This document shows positions 49,801 through 59,588 of a stretch of 64,000 nucleotides of DNA, piece after piece. The notes below the pieces were generated by a model. That model saw nothing but the letters and a program-made list of their open reading frames with translations, was not told the DNA's origin and did not search any database. The first letter of the stretch is position 1. Each line of letters starts with the position of its first letter. This stretch comes from Sphingomonadales bacterium. GTDB lineage: Bacteria > Pseudomonadota > Alphaproteobacteria > Sphingomonadales > Sphingomonadaceae. The stretch is taken from assembly GCA_018334165.1 (NCBI GenBank), contig JAGXTB010000245.1, forward strand, positions 1 to 64,000. Reading direction: 5' to 3'. The position numbers and the translations under genes were made by a program.

Positions 49801-50040
49801 CTATGTTTGCGGAACTTGCCGTCCCAGATAGCGCCTCACCCGATCACAAGTCTTAGCCCTTGGTAGGCGGCCAGATCTCAGATCCTCCACGAACCGCGGG
49901 TCGCCAACTGCAAGCCGGCCAAATTTGCTCGGTGGCATCCGGTGTTGCGCAAGGTAGGTCTCGATCTGATCCAGAAGCTCCATCAGCGTCCGACTCACTT
50001 TAGGCTTGTGTTCTTGGTATGTTCCGTATAGGGCGCCCAT
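49801..50040 (-). CDS. Small HTH-like regulator divergent from S24 repressor
   Basis: LDQIETYLAQHRMPPSKFGRLAVGDPRFVEDLRSGR HTH-like. Confidence 0.6.
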   Translation of the reverse strand: MGALYGTYQEHKPKVSRTLMELLDQIETYLAQHRMPPSKFGRLAVGDPRFVEDLRSGRLPRAKTCDRVRRYLGRQVPQT

Positions 50041-50067
50041 CCTAGAGTCTAGGATTTTTTCCTATAC
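50026..50067. promoter_or_regulatory. Nested palindromes in divergent promoter (candidate repressor operators)
   Basis: CCTAGA-G-TCTAGG (50041-50053) inside GTATAGG (50026-50032)...CCTATAC (50061-50067). Confidence 0.5.
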
Positions 50068-50090
50068 AGGCAGCTTTGGAACCGAGAGAC

Positions 50091-50735
50091 ATGGACGAGG
50101 CACGCGAAGCGCTCGACCGCCTGATCCTTGAACGGCGGGTCAATTATTCCGGGATTTCCCGGCTGTTGGGGCGCAACACTTCTTATATCCAGCAGTATCT
50201 CAAGAAGGGCAGTCCGCGGCATCTCGACGAGCGGGATCGCGGCATCCTCGCCCGATTCTTCGGAGTCGATGAAGCGACCCTTGGCGGCCCCTCCCGCCGC
50301 TCGGGACCGGTTATCGACCTCGTTCAGGTGCCGATCCTCGATGTCGAGGCGTCAGCCGGTCACGGCGCCCTCGCCGAGATGGAAGCCAAGAGCGCGCAGT
50401 TCGGGTTCGATCCGAACTGGCTGCGCAAGCTTACCGCCAGCAAAAGCCCGAGCCTCTCGATCATTGGAGTGCGTGGAGATTCGATGGAGCCGACACTGAG
50501 CGACGGCGACGATGTCTTGGTCGACCTCGGCGACAATCAGACGCGGTTGCGCGACGGGATCTATGTCCTGCGCATGGATGATGCGCTGGCGGTGAAGCGC
50601 ATTGCAATCGAGCCGCAGGGGCGCAAGGTTTCGGTAGTAAGCGACAATTCCGCCTACCCGACCTGGAACGGCCTCGATCGCCGGACGGTGAACATCGTCG
50701 GCCGGGTGCTTTGGTTCGGGCGAAAGTTGCAGTAG
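50091..50735 (+). CDS. S24 family (LexA/CI-like) repressor/peptidase
   Basis: N-terminal HTH, GVRGDSMEPTLSDGDDVLVD Ser motif, DALAVKRI Lys motif. Confidence 0.88.
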   Translation: MDEAREALDRLILERRVNYSGISRLLGRNTSYIQQYLKKGSPRHLDERDRGILARFFGVDEATLGGPSRRSGPVIDLVQVPILDVEASAGHGALAEMEAKSAQFGFDPNWLRKLTASKSPSLSIIGVRGDSMEPTLSDGDDVLVDLGDNQTRLRDGIYVLRMDDALAVKRIAIEPQGRKVSVVSDNSAYPTWNGLDRRTVNIVGRVLWFGRKLQ

Positions 50736-50745
50736 CTACAATCAA

Positions 50746-51174
50746 ATGAGTCTGCTTGCCCTCGCCGCTGCCGTCGTCAGCGCAGGCCAAACCTTCGCCT
50801 GCACCCCGACCCACGTCTACGATGGCGACGGCCCGATCTGGTGTGCCGAAGGGCCGCATGTCCGCATCGCCGGGATCGCAGCAAAGGAGATGGATGAGAC
50901 CTGCCGCGATAATCAGCCCTGCCCCGCCGCGAGCGCGGTCCAGGCGCGCGATGCGCTGGTGAACCTATTTGGCGGCGCGCGTGGGGCGATCAGCACCGGC
51001 CACGTGATTGTGCGCGGCCCGACCATGAATTGCCTTTCTGAAGGTTCGGCGGGCGGTAGCCGCACGGCGGCCTGGTGCACCCTGCCCTCGGGCCAGGATC
51101 TCTCCTGTACGATGGTGGCGACCGGTACGGTGCTCAGGTGGGATCGCTATTGGCGGGGCCATCGGTGCCGCTGA
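50746..51174 (+). CDS. Staphylococcal nuclease-like (thermonuclease family) protein
   Basis: THVYDGDGPIWCAEGPHVRIAGIAAKEMD, TGTVLRWDRYWRGHRC. Confidence 0.65.
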   Translation: MSLLALAAAVVSAGQTFACTPTHVYDGDGPIWCAEGPHVRIAGIAAKEMDETCRDNQPCPAASAVQARDALVNLFGGARGAISTGHVIVRGPTMNCLSEGSAGGSRTAAWCTLPSGQDLSCTMVATGTVLRWDRYWRGHRCR

Positions 51175-51368
51175 GCGACTGGGAAGTCTGGGCCTGCGCC
51201 AACACTGTGCTTACAACCCATGGGGATAAGGCCGCTTCCCATGTCGCCGAGCAGATCGGCGAGCTCGTTCTCATAGAGGACGACAAAGGCATCCGCACTT
51301 GGCAGAAGATCGCAGTGTGTATGAACGCTCTGATGGCTCATCCCTCTGTGACCGAACAACTGCAATAG
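51165..51368 (+). CDS. DUF6961-like small protein
   Basis: VPLSDWEVWACANTVLTTHGDKAASHVAEQIGELVLIEDDKGIRTWQKIA. Confidence 0.55.
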   Translation: MPLSDWEVWACANTVLTTHGDKAASHVAEQIGELVLIEDDKGIRTWQKIAVCMNALMAHPSVTEQLQ

Positions 51369-51621
51369 GACTGAATTATGAATTTGAATGTGGCTATTGG
51401 GATGCTCCGGAACGAGACCCTCTGACGAGTAATTGGCTTTGGATTCCGCATGATCGAAAAGCCAATTGATTGCCCTCATCGCGACCACTTTAATTCACAG
51501 TTCGACAAAGCAGTTGCTGACAAAGGGTTGCTGCCGCTAACTAAAAACCTTTTCCGGTTTGGGTTCCAAATTGAAGTGGACCCACTTTTATGGATCGGCC
51601 ATATCTAAGACCAGCTTGGCG

Positions 51622-52917
51622 ATGACTACTATGGGACAGGAGAAACGGAGCTTGGCGCGTCGGAGCAGACCAAAAAATGCTGGGTTCATTGAGACGCTTC
51701 GTGATCCCGGCGACTATCTAGTCACTCCCGATTCCAAGACCGGCCGACCAGGCTTGTTTGAGGCATTCTCCGAAAATGACGAGCCACTGATCGTCAAGGA
51801 ATGGAAGCGGGCTACAAACAAGGATGACGCCGACCTCCAGGAAATCTGGCATCATGAACTGCGCCAGCTGCACCGTCTGGGCGGTTATCCCAATGCCGTC
51901 GAGACGATCGCTCCGCTGCACTCGGCGGGTATCGATGCTAAAGGATTTTATCTCGCACTTGGGCCCGGAGAGCGCCGTCCGCTTCAGTTGCTTATCGATC
52001 GCGCGCCGGGCGGCCATTGGCTACGCCAGTATCGGTCGCCAGGTTCGCGCGCGCGCATCTGGCGGAATCTCAAGCGGGTGGCCACGGGGTTGGAGACACT
52101 TCACGCCCAGGGCCTGCTGCACCGCAATCTCGATGGCTGGTCGGTCCTCACGACCGGCTCGAACGAGCCGGACTTCCTACTCACCGGTTTTGAATGGTCG
52201 ATGCGCATCATGGGGGCGACCACCACGCCGCGCCGACGTGCGGCCGCGACGGGTGGGACCGATTCGTTTGGCCGGGACTGGGGCCAATTCGGCAACCTCG
52301 CAGCAGAGCTGCTCGGTGCGGACCGCAAAAAGCTCGCCGACAAGAGCATCATACCATCGGCGGTCGCCGATCATCTTTCGGCGAGCGAAGTACGTCTATT
52401 GCGCGAACTCCTCCATATCGACGCGCTCGACCGCCTCGACGGCGAAGTCGTCGCAGAGCGCATCGATGAGATCATCGGGTCGCTAGGAGCGGAAGCGGCC
52501 GGACGCGATGCCAAACTCCATATCGTGTTCCGTCTCGCGCCCGGCGCGCCGATCACTGATCGCATCCGCCGTGAGGATCCGGACATTGAAGCCGATGATC
52601 TGATTGCGCAGTTCGAATGGATTCGCGCCGATCTCGCGGAGACACCGCTCCTCCTGTTCTTGCGCACCGCGGAAGAAGGCAGCGAAGGGCGCCTCGTGCT
52701 GCGGGGGCATCGTCTTTGCTACTCGCTCAAACCTTATCAGATGAATCGCGATTCCTCATCGAGCTGGGACTTCGCGATGTGCGAAAGCGTCGAGAAGGAC
52801 GCACCGGTTCCGTATAATCTGCTCGGTCAGCAGCCTGTTCCCGTCGAGATGCTTGAGCTGATGACGCAGCGCGAGGCGCGCGAACGGTTCCCGCGGCTGC
52901 GGGGCAAGCTGCGCAGC
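51622..52917 (+). pseudogene. Kinase-fold protein with degenerate catalytic motifs, 3' truncated
   Basis: LIVKEWKR, GLLHRNLDGWSVL (HRN for HRD), LLTGFEW for DFG; ends abruptly at an antisense ParB fragment. Confidence 0.7.
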
Positions 52918-53370
52918 CCCGGACCGTACCCGAGAGTACCATGCGGCGGATCGAGTCCGGGTTCGGCGCGTAGTAGCCGGTCGAGACCTGCTCGAAGACC
53001 CTGGCCTGGATCGCCTGATCGGATGTGGCGCCATAGGCCTTGGCCAAATCGAGAGTGATCTCGCCAGATGCCAGCGCCTCGAACACTTGCGGAGCAAGCC
53101 CGGCAAGGCGCAACCGACCTTCGACGAAACGGATCGTCAGACCGAACCGGCGCGCAACATCCTCGACCGAAGCCCCGCCATCGATCAGCGACGCAAAGGC
53201 CTGGGCCTCGTCTGCCGGGTTCATTGCGAGGCGGTGGAAGTTCTCGGCAAGACTGGTTTCGATTGCGCTTTCGGCGCTGTCTTCGAGCACCAGACAGGTC
53301 ACTTCGTGGTCCTTGGGCAGGACTTTTTCTTCGGCGAGGCTTGCCATCGCCTTGCGGCGACGCTCATGCG
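52917..53370 (-). pseudogene. ParB/RepB-like protein internal fragment
   Basis: CLVLEDSAESAIETSLAENFHRLAMNPADEAQAFASLIDGGASVEDVARRFG. Confidence 0.75.
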
Positions 53371-53627
53371 CAATGCGCTGGCCTACGTCCCCAAGGGACA
53401 GAACACGGTCGTTGCCGCCGCCATCCGTCAGGTCTTCCTCCAGCCCGATCATGCCGCTGCGACACAGGTCTGGCGTCAGGTTGCCGACCAGCTGCGCGCC
53501 CGCTGGCCGAAGCTTGGCACCTGCATGGATGAAGCCGAGCATGACGTGCTGGCCTACATGACCTTCCCCGAGCAGCACCGGGTCAAGCTCCACAGCACCA
53601 ATCCGCTGGAGCGCCTGAACAAGGTGT
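53366..53627 (+). mobile_element. IS256-family (mutator) transposase fragment
   Basis: RNALAYVPKGQNTVVAAAIRQVF...HDVLAYMTFPEQHRVKLHSTNPLERLNK, truncated at the IS3-family element. Confidence 0.85.
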
Positions 53628-53709
53628 CCGCCGTCAGCACCCATGGCACAGATTTGAGGTTGTGATTTAAGGAGGGTTGAGGCTTCGTCGCAGTGACGAA
53701 GGAACGAAG

Positions 53710-54096
53710 ATGAAGCCTCAACCCTCCTTGAAAAAATCGTCGGCGAAGCCCCCTGCCGAGCGGGTGGTGAAGGATATCCGGCGGGCAACCCGGCGGCACT
53801 TCTCGGCCGAAGACAAGATCCGCATCGTGCTCGAAGGCCTGCGCGGCGAGGACAGCATTGCCGAGCTGTGCCGCAAGGAAGGCATTGCACAGAGCCTGTA
53901 TTACACCTGGTCGAAGGAGTTCATGGAGGCCGGCAAGCGCCGGCTTGCCGGTGATACAGCCCGTGCCGCGACCACTGGCGAGGTGCAGGAACTGCGCCGC
54001 GAGGCCCGCGCCCTGAAGGAATGCGTTGCCGACCTGACACTCGAAAACCGTCTGCTGAAAAAAAGCATGATCGCGGATGGGGGCGACGACGAATGA
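53710..54096 (+). CDS. IS3-family transposase OrfA
   Basis: RRHFSAEDKIRIVLEGLRGEDSIAELCRKEGI HTH plus coiled coil. Confidence 0.9.
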   Translation: MKPQPSLKKSSAKPPAERVVKDIRRATRRHFSAEDKIRIVLEGLRGEDSIAELCRKEGIAQSLYYTWSKEFMEAGKRRLAGDTARAATTGEVQELRREARALKECVADLTLENRLLKKSMIADGGDDE

Positions 54097-55073
54097 GGTA
54101 TCCCGCATTCGAGAAGCTCGAGATCATCCGGATCGTCGAGCAGTCGCATCTGCCCGCCAAGCGAACGCTTGACCAGCTCGGCATCGCCCGCCGGACCTTC
54201 TACCGCTGGTACGATCGCTATCTCGAAGGCGGCCCGGAAGCGTTGGAAGATCGGCCATCGGCACCGAGCCGCGTGTGGAACCGGATCCCGCCTGACATCC
54301 ATGATCAGATCATCGAACTGGCGCTGGAGCAGTCCGAGCTGAGCCCACGAGAGCTGGCCGTGCGCTTTACCGACGAAAGGCGTTACTTCGTGTCGGAAGC
54401 CACGGTTTACCGCCTGCTGAAGGCACACGACCTGATCACCAGCCCGGCCTACGTCGTGATCAAGGCTGCCGATCAGTTTCACACCAAGACCACCCGGCCG
54501 AACGAGATGTGGCAGACTGACTTTACCTACTTCAAGATCATCGGGTGGGGCTGGATGTACCTGTCGACCGTGCTCGACGACTTCTCGCGCTACATCATCG
54601 CCTGGAAGCTGTGTACCAACATGCGCGCCGAGGACGTCACCGGCACGCTGGACCTCGCCCTCAAGGCCTCGGGCTGCGACAGCGCCACGGTGCTGCACAA
54701 GCCCAGGCTGCTGTCGGATAATGGCCCCAGCTACATCGCGGGCGAACTGGCTGAATACATCGAAGCCCGGAAGATGAGCCATGTGCGCGGGGCCCCACTG
54801 CACCCTCAGACTCAGGGCAAGATCGAGCGCTGGCACCAAACCCTGAAAAACCGCATCCTGCTGGAAAACTACTTCCTGCCCGGCGACCTCGAGGCCCAGA
54901 TCGAGGCCTTCGTCGAGCACTACAACCACCAGCGTTATCACGAGAGCCTCAGCAACGTGACGCCCGCCGATGCCTACTTCGGCAGGGCTCCCGCCATCAT
55001 CAAACAGCGCGAAAGGATCAAGCGACAGACCATCGAATATCGGCGCTTGCAACACCGCAAGCTCGCCGCCTAA
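54093..55073 (+). CDS. IS3-family transposase OrfB (DDE integrase core)
   Basis: MWQTDFTYFKIIGWGWMYLSTVLDD, SDNGPSYIAGEL, HPQTQGKIERWHQTLK; ATGA overlap with OrfA. Confidence 0.93.
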   Translation: MRYPAFEKLEIIRIVEQSHLPAKRTLDQLGIARRTFYRWYDRYLEGGPEALEDRPSAPSRVWNRIPPDIHDQIIELALEQSELSPRELAVRFTDERRYFVSEATVYRLLKAHDLITSPAYVVIKAADQFHTKTTRPNEMWQTDFTYFKIIGWGWMYLSTVLDDFSRYIIAWKLCTNMRAEDVTGTLDLALKASGCDSATVLHKPRLLSDNGPSYIAGELAEYIEARKMSHVRGAPLHPQTQGKIERWHQTLKNRILLENYFLPGDLEAQIEAFVEHYNHQRYHESLSNVTPADAYFGRAPAIIKQRERIKRQTIEYRRLQHRKLAA

Positions 55074-55146
55074 CATCAAACCCCAGACGAGGCCCGCACT
55101 CCGCTAATCTACGCCGCGATCTGCGCCAAATGTTCTGACGACGGAC

Positions 55147-55906
55147 ACTTGGACAGCGACTTGGCAACGCGCTCTTCATAGAACGCAGCTTCAGCCCGTG
55201 CGCGTTCGTGGAAGGAGCGGCCATCGGCACCGGTCTTGGCGAACGCGGTGCGCGAGAACACTGCCGCGAAGACGCGCAGGGCATGGTCGCGCGCAATGTT
55301 ATCGATACTTGTTTGGTCGCGGACATCGAGCGCAAGTGCGCCAGCGAGATCGACCTCCAGAAACTCTTCACTGACTGAACGCGCGCCCGCCCAGTAAAGC
55401 CGCCAGCGTGAGCCATTGGTGAGGATGCCCCAACGCAAACCATGCTCGCTGTTGTCACCGATGCGACGGAGATAGCGCAGCATCTGGGTGGAGGGCGCGA
55501 CCGCATCTTCGCGTCCCACCGCACGATCCAGCGGCCTTGCCCAGCGCTTGCTCTCGACAACCGCAGCGCCATGTTCGTAGCGACGCCATTCCTCTGGCTG
55601 GGCGTTGGCGCGATCCTTGGCGCCATCGTCAATGAACAACAGACCATCGGGAACGTCGAGTCTGCCACCAGCAGAGAGATTCTGTTGTCTCAGGCTCTCC
55701 GACCAACCCAATTCGGCAAGAATTGGCCAGATGAAATCATCTTCCGTCTGGCTTTCGTTCGGCGATGATTCTCGCGGGAACCGGTCCGCGATGGCGATCA
55801 GGGCAGATCGAAGCGCACCAACATCAACCGCCCGGTATTCGGTCGATTGCCGGATGGCTTCTTCAAGATAATCAGTCGTTAGGAACGATCCGGCGAACAA
55901 TTGCAT
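55147..55906 (-). pseudogene. N-terminal fragment of a type IIG-like restriction/methylase protein
   Basis: QTEDDFIWPILAELGW...GRLDVPDGLLFIDDG...AVVESKRWARPLD...MLRYLRR; open frame runs into the IS terminus. Confidence 0.6.
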
Positions 55907-55964
55907 TGGTATCGACTAGCAGCCAATTTCGTGTGGTTCCACGAAAGGTTTTCCACCAGTGCGC

Positions 55965-56192
55965 CTATGAGCTGCTTTCGGCTTCGAACGCCCGCTTGCC
56001 CTTGCGCTTCCACAGCACCAGCGCCTGCTCCCGTTCCTCGCCACGCAGCTTGGCAGCAACCGTGAGGAACGCGCCGTAGATCGTGGCTCGATCATCGTCG
56101 GCGAGTTCGACCAGCCCGGCCTTCACCACCAGGCCGCCCAGTTCGATCAGTTGTCGCGTGCGTTCGCGTCGTTTGACTTGCCATTCGCGCAT
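55965..56192 (-). CDS. traD: Conjugal transfer protein TraD (small, Ti-type)
   Basis: RERTRQLIELGGLVVKAGL. Confidence 0.8.
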   Translation of the reverse strand: MREWQVKRRERTRQLIELGGLVVKAGLVELADDDRATIYGAFLTVAAKLRGEEREQALVLWKRKGKRAFEAESSS

Positions 56193-56214
56193 ATCGGTTC
56201 GCGCCCTTCGTGCC

Positions 56215-56520
56215 TCAAGCCGATGCCGAGCCGCCGTCAAGCGGGAGAGCGCCATTCGGCTGGCCTTGAGTTCCGTCGCCACGCTTGCGCGCCTTGCCCT
56301 GAAAGAAGGCCGTGCCCCGCTTGCGCCACGCCTCCTTCCTTTGAGCGTCACTGGTTTCAGCAATGACCAGCAGCGCACCGGCCAGCGTTTCCGCGTCGGT
56401 GGCATCGGCTCCCGTGGCGATCACCAGTTCGCCGAGTTGCTGCACGCGGCGTTCCTTCAGTTGCTTAGCCTTGTCGGCAAGCGCCTTCAGCTCCGAATCA
56501 AAGTCACGTGGTTTACGCAT
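56215..56520 (-). CDS. traC: Conjugal transfer protein TraC (small, Ti-type)
   Basis: KLEKRRVQQLGELV-type protein (ELKALADKAKQLKERRVQQLGELVIATGAD), next to traD and divergent from the relaxase. Confidence 0.78.
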   Translation of the reverse strand: MRKPRDFDSELKALADKAKQLKERRVQQLGELVIATGADATDAETLAGALLVIAETSDAQRKEAWRKRGTAFFQGKARKRGDGTQGQPNGALPLDGGSASA

Positions 56521-56632
56521 CGAAGTTCTCCATTGAGAGGTGATGCGCTGATGATAATATCGATGCTCTCCCAATGCTGTAGAGTCGTCGAGACGGCCTG
56601 ATACTGGATAGTCCCGAGCAGGATTTTATCAT

Positions 56633-56667
56633 GGGAGGGCGCGCTTATACGTCGTGCCGACGTGGCG
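56633..56667 (+). other. oriT: Candidate oriT (Q/Ti-type nic region)
   Basis: GGGAGGGCGCGCTTATACGTCGTGCCGACGTGGCG; nic-like GGGCGC..TTATACGTCG plus ACGTCG-TGC-CGACGT hairpin, between traC and traA. Confidence 0.75.
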
Positions 56668-56692
56668 CTCATGGCGTAGATGGATTGCCGTC

Positions 56693-59578
56693 ATGGCGAT
56701 CTTCCACCTTTCCGTTAAAGTCATCAGCCGGTCGAGCGGGCGCAGCGCCGTGGCCGCAGCAGCTTATCGCGGAGCCGAGCGTTTGCACGACGAACGGCTC
56801 GACCGCGACCATGACTTCACCAACAAGGACGGCGTCGTCCATTCCGAAGTGCTGCTGCCGGAAGGCGCGCCGGAGGAATTCGCCGACCGCGAAAAGCTCT
56901 GGAACACGGTCGAGGCCGCCGAGAAGCGCAAGGACGCGCAGCTTGCCCGCGAGGTTGAATTCGCCATTCCGCGGGAGCTGACCAGGGAACAGGGCATCGA
57001 GTTGGCGCGCGAATTCGCCGAGGCCGAATTTGTCGAAAAGGGCATGATCGCCGACCTCAATGTCCATTGGGACATTGGCGCGGACGGCCAGCCAAAGCCG
57101 CACGCCCATGTCATGCTCACCATGCGCGAGGTTGGCAAAGACGGGTTCGGCGCGAAGGTGCGCGAGTGGAACAAGGCCGAACTGGTCGAGCAATGGCGCG
57201 AACGCTGGGCCGAGCATGTGAACCAGCGCCTGGCAGAACTCGATATCGACGCGCGGATCGATCATCGCAGCCTTGAGGCACAAGGCATTGCGCTGGAGCC
57301 GCAGGACAAGATTGGCCCCGCCGCATCACGCATGGGCGTGCGCGGACTTGAGGCCGAACGGATCAAAGAACATCGCGCTGTCGCGCAGCGCAATGGCGAG
57401 CGGATCATCGCCAATCCCGCTGTAGCGCTCGACGCGATCACCCACACCCAGGCCACGTTCACGAACCGCGACCTTGCCATGTTCGTGCACCGTCACAGCG
57501 ACGGAAAGGAGCAGTTCGATCTGGCCATGAGCGCGGTTCGCGGATCATCCGACCTTGTCGCACTGGGCAAGGACGGACACGGCGAAGAGCGGTTCACATC
57601 GCGCCAGATGATTGAGACCGAGCAGCGGCTTGGCCGCGCTTCGGAATTGCTGGCAGAGCACGAGCGACATGGCGTCAAAGGCAATGGCAAGGAAGGAGCG
57701 CTGGCGCGGGCAGCGGAGCGCGGCCTTGCGCTTTCCGGCGAGCAACGCGCAGCATTCGAGCATGTCACCGATGGGCGCGGCCTCAGTGTCATTGTCGGCT
57801 ATGCCGGGACCGGCAAGAGTGCGATGCTGGGCGTCGCGCGCGAGGCTTGGGAAAGCGCTGGCTATACCGTTCGCGGTGTCGCCCTTTCCGGCATTGCCGC
57901 CGAGGGGCTGGAGCATGGTTCAGGCATTGCATCGCGCACCATCGCGAGCCTTGAACACCAGTGGGGCCAAGGCCGCGAATTGCTCACGTCGCGCGACGTG
58001 CTGGTCATCGACGAGGCAGGCATGGTCGGCACGCGCCAGATGGAGCGCGTGCTCTCCCATGCCGCCGATGCAGGCGCGAAGGTTGTCCTGGTTGGCGACC
58101 CGCAGCAGCTTCAGGCCATCGAAGCCGGAGCGGCCTTTCGTGCGATCCACGAACGGCGCGGCGGCGTCGAAATCAGCGAGGTACGCCGCCAGCACGAAGG
58201 CTGGCAGAAGGATGCCACCCGGCATCTCGCTACCGGGCGCACAGGCCTTGCCATTCAGGCCTATGGCGAACGGGGTATGGTCAACGCCGCCGAGACGCGG
58301 GAGGATGCACGCGGCGAACTGATCGAGCGTTGGGACCGCGACCGGCAGGCCAACCCTGACGATACGCGCATCATCCTCACCCACACCAATGACGAGGTGC
58401 GCGAACTCAATGACGCCGCGCGCGGAAAACTGCGCGCCAGTGGCGAGCTGGGCGACGACGTGACCATCCGCGCCGAACGGGGCGAGCGTCAGTTCGCCAG
58501 CGGCGACCGCATCATGTTCCTGCGCAATGAGCGGGGTCTGGGCGTCAAGAATGGCACCCTTGGCACCGTCGAACAGGTGACGCCGCAACGCATGGCCGTG
58601 CGCACCGACGATGGTCGCAGTGTCGCCTTCGACACCAAGGATTATGCGAACATCGATCACGGCTACGCCGCAACGATCCACAAGGCGCAGGGCATGACCG
58701 TGGACCGCGCCCATGTGCTGGCGACGCCGGGCATGGACAGCCATAGTGCCTATGTCGCGATGTCTCGCCACCGTGACGGCCTTGCCCTGCATTATGGCCG
58801 CGACGACTTCGCCGATCAGTCGAAACTTGTCCGCACTCTGAGCCGCGAGCGCGGCAAGGATATGGCCAGCGACTACAAGCCAGAGCAGCGGTTCGCCGAG
58901 CGGCGCGGCATTACCTTCCGCGAACGTATCGTGGAAATGGCCCGTCAGTTGCCGGAGCGCGCTAAGTCGATCTTCGACGGTTTCCGCCCGCAGGCCAACC
59001 GGCTCGAAGCGCTGCCGACCGATCAGGCTGGCCTTCCAAATCAGCGCCGCGCCGTCGAACGCTATGCCCGTGCCGCCGCAGACATCGGGCAGATGCGCGA
59101 ACAGGGATTGCCGGTCCTGCCCCACCAGCGCGACGCGCTGGAGAAGGCCGGGAAGGCACTCGACGCGATCCGGCCCCATGGTACAGCCGACCTTGCCAGC
59201 GCCTTGCAGCGCCACCCCTCGCTCGCCCGAGATGCCGCCGATGGTCGCAGTCAGGGAGCGATGCGGGCGATGCAGCTTGAAGCAGAAATCCGCGTCGATC
59301 CCGCGCAGCGCGCCGACCGCTTTGTCAGCGACTGGCAGCGGCTGGGGCAAGCACGGCAAGCGATGCAGCGCGATGGCGACACCAATGGCGCGCAGAGGCT
59401 CACCAACCGCATGACGGACATGGCGAAGGGGCTGGAGCGCGACGCGCAGGTCGAATCCCTGCTGCGCGGTCGCACCCGCGAGCTTGGCATCAAGACAGAA
59501 CTCGGTCGCGATCTGGCCCGCGACCTTGCCGCTTCCATCTCGATGGAGCGGAGCCGGTCAATCGGCATGGGCCTGTAG
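56693..59578 (+). CDS. traA: Ti-type conjugative relaxase TraA (MobA/MobL plus helicase)
   Basis: MAIFHLSVKVISRSSGRSAVAAAAYRG, NVHWDIGADGQPKPHAHVMLTMR His motif, VIVGYAGTGKSAML Walker A. Confidence 0.93.
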   Translation: MAIFHLSVKVISRSSGRSAVAAAAYRGAERLHDERLDRDHDFTNKDGVVHSEVLLPEGAPEEFADREKLWNTVEAAEKRKDAQLAREVEFAIPRELTREQGIELAREFAEAEFVEKGMIADLNVHWDIGADGQPKPHAHVMLTMREVGKDGFGAKVREWNKAELVEQWRERWAEHVNQRLAELDIDARIDHRSLEAQGIALEPQDKIGPAASRMGVRGLEAERIKEHRAVAQRNGERIIANPAVALDAITHTQATFTNRDLAMFVHRHSDGKEQFDLAMSAVRGSSDLVALGKDGHGEERFTSRQMIETEQRLGRASELLAEHERHGVKGNGKEGALARAAERGLALSGEQRAAFEHVTDGRGLSVIVGYAGTGKSAMLGVAREAWESAGYTVRGVALSGIAAEGLEHGSGIASRTIASLEHQWGQGRELLTSRDVLVIDEAGMVGTRQMERVLSHAADAGAKVVLVGDPQQLQAIEAGAAFRAIHERRGGVEISEVRRQHEGWQKDATRHLATGRTGLAIQAYGERGMVNAAETREDARGELIERWDRDRQANPDDTRIILTHTNDEVRELNDAARGKLRASGELGDDVTIRAERGERQFASGDRIMFLRNERGLGVKNGTLGTVEQVTPQRMAVRTDDGRSVAFDTKDYANIDHGYAATIHKAQGMTVDRAHVLATPGMDSHSAYVAMSRHRDGLALHYGRDDFADQSKLVRTLSRERGKDMASDYKPEQRFAERRGITFRERIVEMARQLPERAKSIFDGFRPQANRLEALPTDQAGLPNQRRAVERYARAAADIGQMREQGLPVLPHQRDALEKAGKALDAIRPHGTADLASALQRHPSLARDAADGRSQGAMRAMQLEAEIRVDPAQRADRFVSDWQRLGQARQAMQRDGDTNGAQRLTNRMTDMAKGLERDAQVESLLRGRTRELGIKTELGRDLARDLAASISMERSRSIGMGL

Positions 59579-59588
59579 GAGAAGCGTA

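Larger units (their letters stand above)
53625..55147 (+). mobile_element. IS3-family insertion sequence, apparently complete
   Basis: Imperfect terminal IRs TGTCCGCCGTCAGCACCCATGGCACAGAT / TGTCCGTCGTCAGAACATTTGGCGCAGAT, enclosing orfA and orfB. Confidence 0.85.

Noticed and set aside
51370-51620. Possible IS end (AAGTGGACCCACTTTTATGG) upstream of the pseudokinase
   Set aside because: The motif resembles some IS termini but no partner repeat or transposase remnant was found beside it.
52727-53890. 387-aa minus ORF reported as one gene
   Set aside because: Only the 52917-53370 portion is ParB-like; the rest is antisense to kinase, IS256 and IS3 sequence.
57920-59359. 479-aa minus ORF inside relaxase traA
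   Set aside because: Antisense shadow of an unambiguous relaxase-helicase gene.
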